A DNA stretch of 12,345 nucleotides from Lachnospiraceae bacterium UBA3845 (GCA_002392705.1 DGHP01000109.1:26945-39289), one strand, 5' to 3'. Numbered from the stretch's first letter, positions 1-7,578 are shown. Translations and numbers: made by a program. The notes: generated by a model from the sequence alone, not told the origin.

Positions 1-1347
1 CGCATCTCCCTGGGCGGCGTCCGGGATGAAGCAGAGATCCGCGGCCACCGCAGAACCTACATCGGCGCGATGCCCGGCCGCCTCATGAACGCCATGAAGA
101 CCGCCGGAACTTCCAATCCCGTCATTGTGCTCGATGAAGTGGATAAGCTGAGTCATGACTACAACGGCGACCCGGCCAGCGCCCTTCTGGAAGTACTGGA
201 CCCGGAGCAGAATTTCAGCTTTACCGACCATTATATGAATGTACCCTATGACCTGTCAGACGTTCTCTTCGTCTGCACGGCCAATACGACCGACACGATC
301 CCCGAGCCGCTGCTGAACCGTATGGAGACGATTCAGTTCCCGGGTTATACGGCGATCGAAAAGTTCCAGATCGCGAAGCGGCACCTTCTTCCCCGCGCCA
401 TGAAGGCGACAGGAATCAGGGAGGAGCACCTGGAAGTGACGGATGATGCCATCCGCGCCGTGATTGACGGATATACGATGGAATCCGGCGTCCGCGGTCT
501 GAAAAAGCAGATGGATACCCTCTGCCGCTACGCGGCGGTTGAGATCGTAAAAGCCGGATCCGGAGAAGATTCCGGGAACAGGAAGGTTGTCGTAAAACCG
601 GAGGAACTCCGCAAATATCTGGATCAGCGTCCGATCCGTCATGATTCCATCCTGGAGGAGAAGCGTCCGGGTATCGTGACCGGGCTTGCCTGGACGGCAG
701 CCGGAGGAGAGATCCTGTTCATAGAAACGCTCTTTACCAAAGGAAGCGGAAAAGTGATTGTCACCGGCCAGCTGGGCGATGTGATGAAAGAGTCCGTGCA
801 GATTGCCATCTCCCTGATCAAGGCCATGTATCCGGACAAGGAGCACCTGTTCGAGGAAAACGACCTTCACATCCATGTTCCGGAAGGGGCGGTTCCCAAG
901 GACGGGCCTTCCGCGGGCATCACGCTCACGACCGCGCTTGCCTCTCTGGTCACCGGCCGGGAAGTCAGTCCCCAGTGGGCCATGACAGGTGAAGTATCTC
1001 TCAGGGGCGGCGTCATGCCGATCGGAGGCCTTCCTGAAAAGCTCATGGCAGCGCAGCGGGCAGGTATCAAAAAAGTCTTTATTCCGCAGGAAAATGTGGA
1101 TGATCTGGAGGATGTCGCAAAAGAAGTGAAAGACGCGCTTGAGATCCATCCGGTGAAGAAGATCAGCGACGTTCTTGATACACTGGACCTGCATCCGGCT
1201 GCATCGGAGAAGAAGTCCAAAAAAGGCTCCGCTTCCTCCAAAAAGAAAAACAGCCTCTCCGTGGATCCCTTCGGAAATCTCGACGCTTTCTGGGGACCGG
1301 TCCAGGTCGACAAAACCGGAGTCGAATATACAGACAGGCGCCCGTAA
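1..1347 (+). CDS. lon: ATP-dependent protease Lon, C-terminal part (5' end outside window)
   Basis: Lon is a cytoplasmic homo-oligomeric AAA+ serine protease that unfolds and degrades damaged or regulatory proteins. The frame is open from base 1, so the N-terminal substrate-binding domain and Walker A lie upstream; 448 residues are visible. Visible features are the segment GHRRTYIGAMPGR (about residues 15-27), Walker B VIVLDEVDKL (about 41-50), the sensor-1 stretch TANTTDTIPEPLLNRME, and the sensor-2 region ESGVRGLKKQM. The protease domain follows, with the Ser-Lys dyad: Ser304 in PKDGPSAG (codon 910-912) and Lys347 in GGLPEKLMAA (codon 1039-1041). Their 43-residue spacing matches E. coli Ser679/Lys722. 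Homology normally ends near residue 397. Here about 50 extra residues follow, Lys/Ser-rich and then acidic and aromatic, which is longer than usual Lon proteins. A terminator lies 138 nt downstream. Identification is secure. Confidence 0.97.
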   Translation, partial: RISLGGVRDEAEIRGHRRTYIGAMPGRLMNAMKTAGTSNPVIVLDEVDKLSHDYNGDPASALLEVLDPEQNFSFTDHYMNVPYDLSDVLFVCTANTTDTIPEPLLNRMETIQFPGYTAIEKFQIAKRHLLPRAMKATGIREEHLEVTDDAIRAVIDGYTMESGVRGLKKQMDTLCRYAAVEIVKAGSGEDSGNRKVVVKPEELRKYLDQRPIRHDSILEEKRPGIVTGLAWTAAGGEILFIETLFTKGSGKVIVTGQLGDVMKESVQIAISLIKAMYPDKEHLFEENDLHIHVPEGAVPKDGPSAGITLTTALASLVTGREVSPQWAMTGEVSLRGGVMPIGGLPEKLMAAQRAGIKKVFIPQENVDDLEDVAKEVKDALEIHPVKKISDVLDTLDLHPAASEKKSKKGSASSKKKNSLSVDPFGNLDAFWGPVQVDKTGVEYTDRRP

Positions 1348-1484
1348 ACCGGGGGCAGCCAAAAATGGCTGTGAAAGCTGTGAAGCGTAATACAGTCTTT
1401 GAAGCGTATTATAAACGCGGGACTGATTCAGATCCGGAAATGGAATTCAGGATTATGAAAGCAGCTACAGGGCTGGAAACAGGG

Positions 1485-1515
1485 AAAGCCAGGGTTTCAA
1501 CTGACCCTGGCTTTT
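1485..1515 (+). terminator. Intrinsic terminator downstream of lon
   Basis: AAAGCCAGGGT (1485-1495) and ACCCTGGCTTT (1504-1514) form a perfect 11-bp stem with an 8-nt loop, followed by a short T run. It sits in the 249-nt gap between lon and the convergent zinc-ribbon gene. The T run is better on the plus strand, but the reverse strand may also use it weakly. The rest of the gap (1348-1484 and 1516-1596) shows no convincing gene. Confidence 0.8.
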
Positions 1516-1596
1516 CTGTCATCTCTTTCCGGTTCACGACCTTGCAGTCGAGCCCCGCGCCTTATCCGGATTCTTATCCTGCGCCGGAGCAGGCTC

Positions 1597-2211
1597 TTAT
1601 GGCTCCTGTTTGTTCTCTTCCTTTACAGGCGGCATTCCTTCCAGCTCCTGGGAATCAGCCGCCGCTTCCTTCGCGGCTTTCCTGCGGTGCATCAGGCTGC
1701 CTGCCCTGTCGGAAAAACGGCTGAAGATATTCTTTGTCCCGGCAGCCGCTCCACCAAGAAATTCACCGGTTTTGTCCGCCGCTTCGGATGCGATCTTCCC
1801 CGCCTCCTCGCCGGCTTCTTTTACATCGGAAACAACCTTCCCCGCAGTACCTGTCTCAGCGGCCGGCAGCTTTGTCCCGCACTTCGCGCAGAACTTATCT
1901 CCCTCCGCCGCGGGCTTCCCGCACTTGGGGCAGTAGACGATCCCCTTGATCTGGTTCAGCTGCTGCTTATACTTCTCCAGATTCCCATATGCCACCTTCA
2001 CCGCGGCATACTCATCCTCCATCCCCGGAATCGGGTGATCCGGATCCTGCTTGTACACATGTTCCCCGATCATGGCCAGAAGACGCGTAAGCGACTTCTT
2101 CTCAGCCTGAATTTTATTATTGATTGTAACGGAATCACTCATTTTCTGCACACCATTCTTTGTATCCTGTCCGATCCGGACGATCTTACTGCCAAAATCA
2201 CTCAAACCCAT
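1597..2211 (-). CDS. Zinc-ribbon protein of unknown function
   Basis: This predicted soluble protein of 204 residues has no recognised enzymatic domain. The start at 2211 (MGLSDFGSKI) was chosen because GGGGGAG lies 5 nt upstream at 2217-2223; the frame stays open further upstream but has no comparable ribosome site there and reads into the neighbouring gene. Residues 1-90 are largely helical and charged, with a probable coiled coil around 30-90. A CPKCG...CAKCG zinc ribbon follows, with Cys94, Cys97, Cys108 and Cys111. The C-terminal 90 residues are Ala/Lys/Glu-rich and low in complexity (repeated EAGEEAGK- and EAADKTGE-like turns), ending in a charged tail. No signal peptide or membrane segment is evident. 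Proteins of this architecture are common and uncharacterised in Clostridia. The gene is downstream of the ABC operon on the same strand, but a promoter-like sequence at 2304-2333 suggests independent transcription. Confidence 0.8.
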   Translation of the reverse strand: MGLSDFGSKIVRIGQDTKNGVQKMSDSVTINNKIQAEKKSLTRLLAMIGEHVYKQDPDHPIPGMEDEYAAVKVAYGNLEKYKQQLNQIKGIVYCPKCGKPAAEGDKFCAKCGTKLPAAETGTAGKVVSDVKEAGEEAGKIASEAADKTGEFLGGAAAGTKNIFSRFSDRAGSLMHRRKAAKEAAADSQELEGMPPVKEENKQEP

Positions 2212-2303
2212 AGCCGCTCCCCCGCTTCTGTGCCCTTCTCTCCGTTCATTCCGGGCGGACACTTCAGACATCCGCCGCGGCCAAGAAGCATAACTGCCAT
2301 ACA

Positions 2304-2333
2304 AGTATAACATAGTCTGCGAATTATTGGAAA
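2304..2333 (-). promoter_or_regulatory. Putative promoter of the zinc-ribbon gene
   Basis: Read on the minus strand, TTTCCA (2328-2333) and TATACT (2304-2309) are separated by 18 bp. The -10 box is good and the -35 box is weak. It lies about 95 nt upstream of the start at 2211, in the 214-nt gap after the ABC transporter gene. I see no T-tailed hairpin in this gap, so read-through from the ABC operon is possible. Confidence 0.45.
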
Positions 2334-2425
2334 GGTTACTATTCAGCATTTCCCGATTCAGCCCCTGAACACGCAAAGGTTCCGAACCGCAGCCCGATTG
2401 ATCTTCGTTCTGCAGATTAGTCCGT

Positions 2426-4438
2426 TTACGCTGTGATTGCATTTCCGGTATACAGCTGGTAATAACGGCCCTTTGCCTCGATCAGCTGTTCATGGGTGCC
2501 GCGCTCTATAATGCGGCCCTGCTCCAGAACCATGATGCAGTCCGCGTTGCGGACGGTTGACAGCCTGTGGGCTATGACAAATGTGGTTCTTCCCGCCATC
2601 AGCCTGTCCATTCCCTCGGAGACGATCCGCTCTGTCCGGGTATCGATGGAGGATGTCGCCTCGTCCAGAATCAGGGCCGGCGGGTCGGCTATGGCCGCAC
2701 GGGCGATCGAGAGCAGCTGCCTCTGGCCCTGGGAAAGATTGCCGCCGTCGCCGGTAAGGACCGTCTGATAGCCGTCCGGAAGCTGCCGGATGAAAAGATC
2801 CGCATTTGCCAGCTTCGCCGCGGCGATGACTTCCTCATCAGTGGCATCGAGCTTTCCGTAGCGGATATTTTCCATAACGGTGCCCGTAAACAGGTGGGTA
2901 TCCTGAAGAACCATGCCCAGGGACCGCCTGAGATCGCCCTTCCGGATCTTGTTCACATTGATCCCGTCATAGCGGATCTTTCCGTCCTGAATATCATAGA
3001 AACGATTGATCAGGTTGGTGATGGTTGTCTTGCCGGCTCCGGTGGATCCGACGAAGGCAATCTTCTGCCCGGGCTTTGCGTAGAGACTGATGTTGTGCAG
3101 AACCATCCTGTCCGAAACATAGCCGAAGTCCACATCGTCCATGACGATCGCGCCCTCCAGCGGTTTATAATCCGTCGTATCCGTCGCCTGGTGATGATGC
3201 TTCCAGGCCCATTTACCGGTATGACGGTCTGTCTCCCTCAGCTGTCCGTCCGCGGACTGTTCCACATTCACCAGCATCACATACCCTTCATCCTTCTCGG
3301 GTTCGGCATCCAGAAGCATGAAGATACGCTGCGCTCCTGCCATGGCCATAACGATGGAGGTGAGCTGGTTGGAGATCTGGGAGACCGGCATGCTGAAGGA
3401 CCTGTTCAGTGTCAGGAAGGAAGCCAGCGATCCGAGCGTAAATCCGCCGATGCCGCCCAGCGCCAGGGCACCTCCGCCGATTGCGCACAGAACATAACTC
3501 AGGTTTCCGATCTGCGCATTCAGCGGTCCAAGGACATTGGAATAGCCGATCGCCTTGTCCGCAGACTCATAGAGTTCCTGGTTCAGTTCATCAAAAATCT
3601 GCTGATTCTCTTCCTCGTGGCAGAAGACCTTCACCACCTTCTGCCCGTTCATCATCTCTTCGATAAATCCGTTTACGGCTCCGAGCGAGTTCTGCTGCTG
3701 TATAAAATATTTCTGGGAGATCCCTGCGCATCTGGTGGTCGTAAACATGGTAAGCGCCACCATGGCCAGGGTCAGCAGGGTCAGCGGCAGGGAAAGAACG
3801 ATCATGGCCGCCAGGGTTGACACCACCGTGATCACTGCCTGGAAGGTCTGGGTGATCGTCTGTGAGACCAGCTGGCGCATGGTGTCGACGTCATTGGTAT
3901 AGACCGACATGATGTCCCCGTGGGGATGCTGGTCAAAATAGCTGATCGGAAGGCTCTCCATATGACGGAAGAGGTCCATCCTCAGATCTCTCATGGTGCC
4001 CTGGGTAACGTAGACCATCGTCAGGCTCTGCGCGAAGGAGGCCGCGATCCCGATGGCATAAAACAGCGCCACCCTTCCGATCGCCCGGGCAAGGGGCCCG
4101 AAGTCCGGACTGCTTTGGGAAAGCATCGGAACGATGTAGGAATCGATCAGGGTTCTCATAAAGAGGGTTCCCTGAAGGTTCGCGAACACCGAGACCGCGA
4201 TGGCTGCCAGGACAAAGAGGAACTGGAACTTGTACCGCGCCATGACATAGTTCAGAACTCTTCCCAGAAGCTTCCAGGGGTGATCGATCTTCGGTTTCGG
4301 CCCCCTGACCCGTCCTCTTCCTCCGGGTCCGCCGCCGGCAGCCCGGACCGAAGCCGGTTTATAATGCGCTTTTGCTTTCCTGGCCTGCTCTTTCAGATCA
4401 GGCGAGGGGGAACTTTTCTGTTTTTCCGCTGCCATCAC
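2426..4438 (-). CDS. ABC exporter half-transporter, consensus-site subunit
   Basis: This 670-residue fused TMD-NBD subunit is the second gene of a heterodimeric ABC exporter. The N-terminus has about 55 basic, Pro/Gly-rich cytoplasmic residues, longer than usual. Six transmembrane helices (about 70-365) follow, then an atypical roughly 50-residue linker containing KWAWKHHHQ (about 380-428), then the NBD. Visible NBD motifs are Walker A GSTGAGKT (464-471), Q-loop Gln512, signature LSQGQ (568-572, deviating from LSGGQ), Walker B with catalytic Glu593 in LILDEATSSID, and H-loop His624. It therefore supplies a complete Walker site but a non-consensus signature, as TM288 does opposite TM287. The start codon is GTG at 4438, immediately followed by ATG; GGGAGGTGAT at 4441-4450 serves either. 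The start overlaps the stop of the upstream partner gene, implying translational coupling. The substrate is probably drugs or lipophilic compounds, but the sequence cannot show which. Confidence 0.92.
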   Translation of the reverse strand: MMAAEKQKSSPSPDLKEQARKAKAHYKPASVRAAGGGPGGRGRVRGPKPKIDHPWKLLGRVLNYVMARYKFQFLFVLAAIAVSVFANLQGTLFMRTLIDSYIVPMLSQSSPDFGPLARAIGRVALFYAIGIAASFAQSLTMVYVTQGTMRDLRMDLFRHMESLPISYFDQHPHGDIMSVYTNDVDTMRQLVSQTITQTFQAVITVVSTLAAMIVLSLPLTLLTLAMVALTMFTTTRCAGISQKYFIQQQNSLGAVNGFIEEMMNGQKVVKVFCHEEENQQIFDELNQELYESADKAIGYSNVLGPLNAQIGNLSYVLCAIGGGALALGGIGGFTLGSLASFLTLNRSFSMPVSQISNQLTSIVMAMAGAQRIFMLLDAEPEKDEGYVMLVNVEQSADGQLRETDRHTGKWAWKHHHQATDTTDYKPLEGAIVMDDVDFGYVSDRMVLHNISLYAKPGQKIAFVGSTGAGKTTITNLINRFYDIQDGKIRYDGINVNKIRKGDLRRSLGMVLQDTHLFTGTVMENIRYGKLDATDEEVIAAAKLANADLFIRQLPDGYQTVLTGDGGNLSQGQRQLLSIARAAIADPPALILDEATSSIDTRTERIVSEGMDRLMAGRTTFVIAHRLSTVRNADCIMVLEQGRIIERGTHEQLIEAKGRYYQLYTGNAITA

Positions 4439-6192
4439 TGATCACCTCCCTTGTCAAAGTCTCCGCTGCCTTCGATCTGCGATTCATAGACATCCCTGTA
4501 GATCTCGTTGGATGCAAGCAGTTCCTCATGGCTTCCGAATCCATTGATCTTTCCGTCTTCCATGACCAGGATGCGGTCCGCATTCCGGACGGAAGAGATC
4601 CGCTGGGCGATGATGAATCTCGTGGTATCCGGTATGCGCTCGCGGAAGGTGCTCTGGATCTTTGCATCCGTCGCGGTATCCACTGCGCTTGTGGAATCAT
4701 CAAGAATCAGGATCTTCGGATGCTTCATCAGAGCCCTCGCGATACACAGACGCTGGCGCTGGCCGCCGGACACATTGGTCCCTCCCTGCTCAATATAGGT
4801 TTCATAGCCGTCCGGAAGCCGCTCGATGAACTCATCCGCGCAGGCAAGCCTGCAGGCCTCCATGCACTCCTCATCGGTCGCTTCGGGATTGCCCCATCGC
4901 AGATTCTCCAGGATCGTACCGGAGAAAAGAACATTTTTCTGGAGTACGACCGCAACGGCACTTCGAAGAGCTTCGATATCGTAGCTGCGTACATCCTTGC
5001 CGCCGACATAAACCGTGCCCTCCGATACGTCATAGAGTCTCGGAATCAGGTTCACCAGAGACGACTTGGAACTGCCTGTTCCGCCGATGATTCCGATCGT
5101 CTCTCCGGGGCGGACCTCGAAGCTGATATCATCCAGAACCGGTTTTTCCGCCTTCCGGTTATAAGAAAATGTCACATGTTCAAACTTTACGGTCCCGTCC
5201 GGAATATCATAATCCGGATTCTCCGGGTTCTTCAGAGTAATCTCCTCGTCCAGAACAAGGGCGATGCGCTCCATGCTCGCCTCGCTCATCGTGAGCATGA
5301 CGAAGATCATGGAAACCATCATAAGACTGGTCAGGATATTCATGCAGTAAGTCAGCAGGCTCATCAGTTCTCCTGTCGTGAGTCCCCCGACAACGATCAT
5401 CTTCGCGCCGAACCAGCTCAGAAGAAGAATGCAGGTATACACAACACCCATCATGACCGGCCCGTTGGTCACCACTGTCCGCTCTGCCCGCACAAAGAGC
5501 TCATAGAGCCTGAGAACAGCCTTCTCAAACCTGCTGTTTTCATAATCCTCGCGGACAAAGGACTTAACCACACGGATCGCAGACACATTTTCCTGCACAC
5601 TTTCGTTCAGCGCATCGTATCTGTTGAAAACCTCGCGGAAATAGCGGCTGGCTCTGCGCATGACAGAGAACAGAAAAAGCCCCAGCCCCAGTACCGCGAC
5701 CAGATAGATACTGGCGAGCCTTGCATTGATGAAAAAAGCCATGGCCATGGCCACGATCAGCGTGGTCGGCGCGCGGAAGCCGATCCGCAGGACCATCTGA
5801 AAGGCATTCTGGATATTCGTCACGTCTGTCGTCAGCCTGGTGACAAGCCCGGAAACACCGAAATGATCGATATTCGCGAATGAAAACTCCTGTATATGCT
5901 CAAATTCCGCGTGCCTTAAGTTCCTTGCCAGTCCCGTGGAGGCCCTGGCACCGAAAAAACCGCCGCCCAGGCCGCAGGCCAGACCGATCAGGGCGCAGAC
6001 CACCATCCAGAGGCCTGTCATAATAATGTGATTCATGTCACCCTTATTGACGCCATCGTCAATAATCGACGCCATCAGCAGGGGGATCACCATTTCCATG
6101 GCAACCTCCCCGATCATAAAGACCGGCGTCAGAATTGCCTGCAGCTTAAATTCCTTTACCTGGGATAATATAACTTTATACTTACCCATCAC
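4435..6192 (-). CDS. ABC exporter half-transporter, degenerate-site subunit
   Basis: This 585-residue TMD-NBD subunit is the first ABC gene after marR. Six membrane helices span about residues 17-305 and are followed by the NBD. Motifs are Walker A GGTGSSKS (370-377, Ser replacing the last Gly), Q-loop Gln418, a consensus signature VSGGQ (474-478), and Walker B ILILDDSTSAVD with Asp499 where the catalytic Glu is normal. Gln530 replaces the H-loop His (IIAQR). Loss of both Glu and His is the established hallmark of the degenerate ATP site in heterodimeric exporters such as TM287/288 and BmrCD. Its intact signature completes the hydrolytic site of the partner encoded at 2426-4438. The start is GTG at 6192, followed directly by ATG at 6189; AGGAG at 6203-6207 lies 10 nt before the GTG. 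It overlaps the next gene by 4 nt. Regulation by the adjacent MarR protein is likely. Confidence 0.93.
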   Translation of the reverse strand: MMGKYKVILSQVKEFKLQAILTPVFMIGEVAMEMVIPLLMASIIDDGVNKGDMNHIIMTGLWMVVCALIGLACGLGGGFFGARASTGLARNLRHAEFEHIQEFSFANIDHFGVSGLVTRLTTDVTNIQNAFQMVLRIGFRAPTTLIVAMAMAFFINARLASIYLVAVLGLGLFLFSVMRRASRYFREVFNRYDALNESVQENVSAIRVVKSFVREDYENSRFEKAVLRLYELFVRAERTVVTNGPVMMGVVYTCILLLSWFGAKMIVVGGLTTGELMSLLTYCMNILTSLMMVSMIFVMLTMSEASMERIALVLDEEITLKNPENPDYDIPDGTVKFEHVTFSYNRKAEKPVLDDISFEVRPGETIGIIGGTGSSKSSLVNLIPRLYDVSEGTVYVGGKDVRSYDIEALRSAVAVVLQKNVLFSGTILENLRWGNPEATDEECMEACRLACADEFIERLPDGYETYIEQGGTNVSGGQRQRLCIARALMKHPKILILDDSTSAVDTATDAKIQSTFRERIPDTTRFIIAQRISSVRNADRILVMEDGKINGFGSHEELLASNEIYRDVYESQIEGSGDFDKGGDQ

Positions 6193-6253
6193 TCTTTACA
6201 CGCTCCTGTATCTTCCTTCTGCCATATCCGTCTGATGCGTCCATCCGTACGTA

Positions 6254-6347
6254 CTGCCGGCAGCCGCTGATCCTGCCGGAATACATACGGCAGGTTATTC
6301 TGTTACTATTCGCGGCCTTCCACACATCAGGCCGTGAATAGAGTAAC
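6254..6347 (-). other. Hairpin-rich leader between marR and the ABC genes
   Basis: The 154-nt gap between the MarR stop and the first ABC gene holds three structures. One is a long imperfect inverted repeat, 6302-6317 against 6330-6347 (16 paired positions, one G-T wobble, a 2-nt bulge, a 12-nt loop), which reaches into the marR stop codon. The second is a perfect 7-bp stem CCTGCCG/CGGCAGG (6272-6278, 6288-6294). The third is the 10-bp palindrome CTGCCGGCAG (6254-6263), whose arms can also pair with the second. None is followed by a T run on the minus strand, so these are not standard terminators. They could stabilise or process the mRNA, or bind a regulator. No good separate promoter for the ABC genes is visible. 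Confidence 0.5.
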
Positions 6348-6829
6348 TATTTTCTGAACATATCTCCATTCGGGTAATCAGAATCGATGAGGTTCTTTTT
6401 CATCCGCTCGATACAATGGAAAAAGATATCCAGTTCCTCGTCGCTCAGCCCTTCCCGCAGCGTACGCTCAAAAGTCTGGTGGATCTCCCTGGAGTTCTCT
6501 TTCTGAATACTGTATGCCTTATCCGTCAGCAGAATGCGCTTGAGCCTGGCATCCTTCAGGACCGAGATCCGCCGGATATAGCCTTTCTTCTCCATAAGCT
6601 GGAGGATGCTGGTCACGGTAGAGCGGGTAATACAGAAGTGTTTTTCGATATCCTTCTGATAGATCTCCCTGTCCCTGTTTTCAAAGAGAAACTGCATGAT
6701 CCAGGCCTGCATCATGGTAATGTCCCCGAAATTATTCGTCTGGACAATCCCTACGATCTTCCGTCCGATCAGATGCTCCAGGGTATTGATCTCATATCCG
6801 ATCTCATGGGGGTACTCTCTGGAAATCAT
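6347..6829 (-). CDS. MarR-family winged-helix transcriptional regulator
   Basis: This 160-residue cytoplasmic DNA-binding protein is expected to be a homodimeric repressor that responds to small lipophilic or phenolic ligands. Residues 1-30 and 105-150 are helical and would form the dimer interface. The helix-turn-helix lies at about 57-87, with recognition helix around ITRSTVTSILQLMEKKGYI. A basic wing follows (about 86-101, KDARLKRILLT), giving the typical MarR length and order. The start is placed at ATG 6829 because AGGAGG at 6838-6843 sits 8 nt upstream; the GTG at 6838 overlaps that ribosome site and is unlikely. It is first in the operon with the two ABC genes, the classic arrangement for a local regulator of an efflux pump. 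A strong promoter lies upstream at 6883-6912. Family assignment is secure; the target and ligand are inferred. Confidence 0.92.
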   Translation of the reverse strand: MISREYPHEIGYEINTLEHLIGRKIVGIVQTNNFGDITMMQAWIMQFLFENRDREIYQKDIEKHFCITRSTVTSILQLMEKKGYIRRISVLKDARLKRILLTDKAYSIQKENSREIHQTFERTLREGLSDEELDIFFHCIERMKKNLIDSDYPNGDMFRK

Positions 6830-6874
6830 TCTCTGCACCTCCTCCTTTATGTTCGTCTTCTAATTGTTCTGATG

Positions 6875-6965
6875 CAAACTTTAGTATAGGACTGCCCCCT
6901 CTTCACTGTCAAGCAGAGGCCTGCGGCCTGACAAAGTTTGAAGCCTCCGGCGGGCGCCCGGGCGC
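6875..6965. promoter_or_regulatory. Palindrome cluster in the divergent control region
   Basis: The region between the divergent marR and 7093 genes holds CAAACTTT (6875-6882) with its inverted match AAAGTTTG (6933-6940). The latter lies within the palindrome CAAAGTTTG. It also holds AGGCC-TGC-GGCCT (6917-6929) and overlapping perfect GC palindromes CGGGCGCCCG (6951-6960) and GCGCCCGGGCGC (6954-6965). The AT-type element flanks the marR promoter and is the most plausible MarR operator candidate. The function of the GC palindromes is unknown. Confidence 0.45.
6883..6912 (-). promoter_or_regulatory. Sigma-A-type promoter of the marR-ABC operon
   Basis: On the minus strand, a perfect TTGACA (6907-6912) and a near-consensus TATACT (6883-6888) are separated by 18 bp. 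Transcription would begin near 6876, about 47 nt before the marR ATG. The start site coincides with CAAACTTT (6875-6882), whose inverted partner AAAGTTTG lies at 6933-6940 just upstream of the -35 box. This suggests repressor sites on both sides of the promoter. Confidence 0.8.
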
Positions 6966-7029
6966 AATTTTGCCAGGGCGGAATTGATAATAGCTTTGAA
7001 CAGAAGAAAAAGGCATTCCCACATTTCTC

Positions 7030-7058
7030 TTGTTCTTCTCAAAAAAATCTTATATATT
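7030..7058 (+). promoter_or_regulatory. Putative promoter of the 7093-8220 pair
   Basis: TTGTTC (7030-7035) and TATATT (7053-7058) are spaced by 17 bp in a locally AT-rich stretch with an A7 run in the spacer. Initiation would be near 7065, giving a leader of about 28 nt before the ATG at 7093. The -35 box is only a partial match. Confidence 0.5.
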
Positions 7059-7092
7059 TATTTCAGCTTAAAACAAGCGGAGGAAACAATCT

Positions 7093-7566
7093 ATGAAATG
7101 GTCGGACAAGTGTATGCTGGAGCTGACGCACCACAATCTCTTTGAAAATGATGAACACCGCAGCCGTTTCCGTGATCTTCTGGAATGTTATGCCGAAGCG
7201 CCCTTTTTTACCAAAGGCCTGTGCAAATGCATGTATCTGTCCGCCTGGGACAATGAACATTTCGCCGTCATGCTTGATATCCTGAATGCCATGACGATCA
7301 ACCACCAGAGCAACCTGGACGCCATGAAGGATCAGGGTGAGATACGGGAGGCCGAAGCCGAGAGCGGCAGAATGGAGGACGAAGATTCCCCCGGGATCTG
7401 GAAGCTCTCGAACGCATTTCTGAACAATACGCCCTACGACAGCAGTGCGCTCGGCACTCTGGAGATCGAGGATCCCGATACCGCCTATCTTATCAAGCGG
7501 GCCCTTCTGACCGCTGATGTCATAGATCAGATTCCGGGCAAAGAAGACCGGAAAATATTCACCTGA
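7093..7566 (+). CDS. Unrecognised 157-residue soluble protein
   Basis: I do not recognise this protein. It is predicted to be cytoplasmic, with no signal peptide or membrane helix, and is acidic overall. The N-terminal half is mostly helical and carries four cysteines (7, 32, 44, 46), the last two as CKC in TKGLCKCMYLSAWD, together with His13-His14. A Glu/Asp-rich low-complexity stretch (about 80-100, around REAEAESGRMEDED) links to a C-terminal segment that is probably helical (about 100-150). The start is supported by GGAGGA at 7079-7084, 8 nt upstream of the ATG. The gene precedes the YczE-like membrane protein by 12 nt, so the two are almost certainly co-transcribed and may act together. 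It diverges from marR. The coding signal is good: normal codon use and a clear ribosome site. No function is assigned. Confidence 0.8.
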   Translation: MKWSDKCMLELTHHNLFENDEHRSRFRDLLECYAEAPFFTKGLCKCMYLSAWDNEHFAVMLDILNAMTINHQSNLDAMKDQGEIREAEAESGRMEDEDSPGIWKLSNAFLNNTPYDSSALGTLEIEDPDTAYLIKRALLTADVIDQIPGKEDRKIFT

Positions 7567-7578
7567 AAGGTTTACAAA

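Noticed and set aside
1365..1724. Plus-strand open frame just after lon, beginning MAVKAVKRN
   Set aside because: It runs straight through the lon terminator and into the convergent zinc-ribbon gene, and has no convincing ribosome site.
2212..2442. 77-residue N-terminal extension of the zinc-ribbon protein
   Set aside because: It would overlap the end of the ABC gene and span a promoter-like sequence. A good ribosome site supports the start at 2211.
2567..3820. Long plus-strand open frame opposite the second ABC gene
   Set aside because: It is antisense to a fully conserved ABC transporter, has no ribosome site, and encodes a His/Arg/Gln-rich composition typical of a shadow frame in GC-rich DNA.
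4372..5883. 503-codon plus-strand frame opposite the first ABC gene
   Set aside because: It is antisense to a conserved gene with all NBD motifs. Its composition is shadow-like and no family is recognisable.
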